A DNA stretch of 64,000 bases, taken from an uncultured Rhizobium sp. Lineage in GTDB: Bacteria; Pseudomonadota; Alphaproteobacteria; Rhizobiales; Rhizobiaceae. The notes beneath the pieces are model-generated. The model was not told the origin of the DNA, did no database searches, and saw only the letters and a list, made by a program, of their open reading frames with translations. Below are positions 63,346-64,000 of the stretch, in pieces (position 1 is the first letter of the stretch; each line of letters opens with the position of its first letter). A program made the position numbers and the translations under genes. Where the stretch lies: positions 62,001 to 126,000 of the forward strand of contig CAMFIF010000002.1 in NCBI GenBank assembly GCA_945952415.1, written 5' to 3'.

Positions 63346-64000
63346 ATGACGTCGAAATTCATCATCAAGAGCACCACGACGCTGCTGTCGGCGATGCTTG
63401 CCACCACCGCCCTCGTTCACACCGCGCGCGCCGACACTCTGGACGATCTGGCTGCTGCTGCGAAGAAGGAAGGCGAGCTGACGGTTATCGCCCTTCCCCA
63501 CGACTGGTGCGGTTACGGCGCGGTCATCGATGGCTTCAAGGCAAAGTATCCCGAGATCAAGATCAACGAACTGAACCCGGATGCCGGTTCGGGCGATGAA
63601 ATCGAAGCCATCAAGGCCAACAAGGGCAATGCCGGCCCGCAGGCTCCCGATGTGATCGACGTCGGTCTCGCTTTCGGCCCGCAGGCCAAGGCCGATGGCC
63701 TCATCCAGCCCTACAAGGTCTCCACCTGGGACGAAATCCCGGCAGACGTGAAGGATGCGGATGGCTACTGGTATGCCGATTACTACGGCGTCATGGCCTT
63801 CGGCATCAACAAGGACCTGATCAAGGAAAGCCCGAAGGACTGGGAAGACCTGCTGAAGCCGGAATATGCCAATGCCTTCGGCCTGACCGGCGATCCGCGC
63901 ACGTCCAACCAGGCCATCCTCGCCATCATGTCGGCCGGCGCCTCCCGTGGCGGCGAACTCGGTCAGGCTTCGGGCGAGAAGGGTCTCGAATTCTTCAAGG
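63346..64000 (+). CDS. ABC transporter substrate-binding protein (partial, C-terminus outside the window)
   Basis: The first 218 codons of a periplasmic extracellular solute-binding protein. The signal peptide starts MTSKFIIKSTTTLLSAMLAT and is probably cleaved after ARA. The mature start DTLDDLAAAAKKEGELTVIA is the typical AAAKKEG-beginning of COG1840-like proteins (iron, thiamine, phosphonate or sugar-phosphate type). Also present are APDVIDVGLAFGPQAKADGL, GYWYADYYGVMAFGINKDLI and PKDWEDLLKPEYANAFGLTG. The ligand is unknown. The PHO-box-like site upstream would fit a phosphorus compound, but this is weak inference. The frame is open at the window end. Confidence 0.93.
   Translation, partial: MTSKFIIKSTTTLLSAMLATTALVHTARADTLDDLAAAAKKEGELTVIALPHDWCGYGAVIDGFKAKYPEIKINELNPDAGSGDEIEAIKANKGNAGPQAPDVIDVGLAFGPQAKADGLIQPYKVSTWDEIPADVKDADGYWYADYYGVMAFGINKDLIKESPKDWEDLLKPEYANAFGLTGDPRTSNQAILAIMSAGASRGGELGQASGEKGLEFFK

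Overview
The window is chromosomal DNA of a high-GC alphaproteobacterium, most likely of the family Rhizobiaceae (Rhizobium/Agrobacterium relatives). The evidence is a complex I operon whose NuoE carries a long C-terminal helix-hairpin-helix tail, the gene set clpP-clpX-lon-hupB, an FMN riboswitch in front of an EamA-type riboflavin importer (ribN type), RpoH-like promoters of the alphaproteobacterial form CTTGAA-N17-CYTATNT, and many rhizobial hypothetical families.

Layout. 1-12145 (minus strand): the nuo operon in the order nuoA-B-C-[four-helix-bundle IVP gene]-D-[small secreted protein]-E-F-[HHH-tail protein]-G-H-[small membrane protein]-I-J-K-L. nuoL is cut by the window edge. 12535-13311: two identical tRNA-Asp genes (minus) and a tRNA-Val gene (plus). 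13455-20801: a DUF2293 protein, then a polyamine-type group of an amidohydrolase, a four-gene spermidine/putrescine-type ABC importer and an acetylpolyamine amidohydrolase. 20875-24934: an accessory island with a frameshifted RTX calcium-binding protein gene and, divergent from it, two tandem paralogous genes of unknown function. 25021-29544: aldo/keto reductase, riboswitch-controlled ribN, and an esterase-like phytase-family protein with a possible PHO box. 29738-35279 (minus): hupB, lon, clpX and clpP, with RpoH-type promoters before lon and clpP. 35659-43619: P450, cupin, metY, CoA-binding protein, an EamA transporter, enoyl-CoA hydratase, a thioesterase and small unknowns. 43701-44802: rplM-rpsI with promoter and terminator. 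44940-50776: SDR, two GT25 glycosyltransferases, a monooxygenase-fold protein, agmatinase, argC and a DODA-type dioxygenase. 50833-52278: ctaA and a DUF2842 protein. 52381-60632: a six-gene polysaccharide cluster (CelD-like GNAT, PCP/Wzc-like, Wza-like lipoprotein, GT4, WbaP-like initiating transferase, O-antigen ligase/polymerase-like). It resembles the unipolar polysaccharide (upp) adhesin locus of Agrobacterium in gene content. A tRNA-Pro, a CHASE4-GGDEF-EAL protein and the start of a substrate-binding protein gene with a PHO-box-like site close the window.

The most unusual structure is the IVP (23S rRNA intervening-sequence protein) gene lodged between nuoC and nuoD. It is enclosed by 31-base inverted repeats built from AGTGAGT heptads. 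In the nuo transcript these arms would form an uninterrupted 31-bp duplex with two G-U pairs, so this looks like an rRNA-type intervening sequence placed inside an essential mRNA. Second in interest is the RTX plus twin-paralog island, with its shared C-termini, near-identical terminators and an inverted repeat in the divergent promoter region. All database-type statements are from memory of families; nothing was searched.
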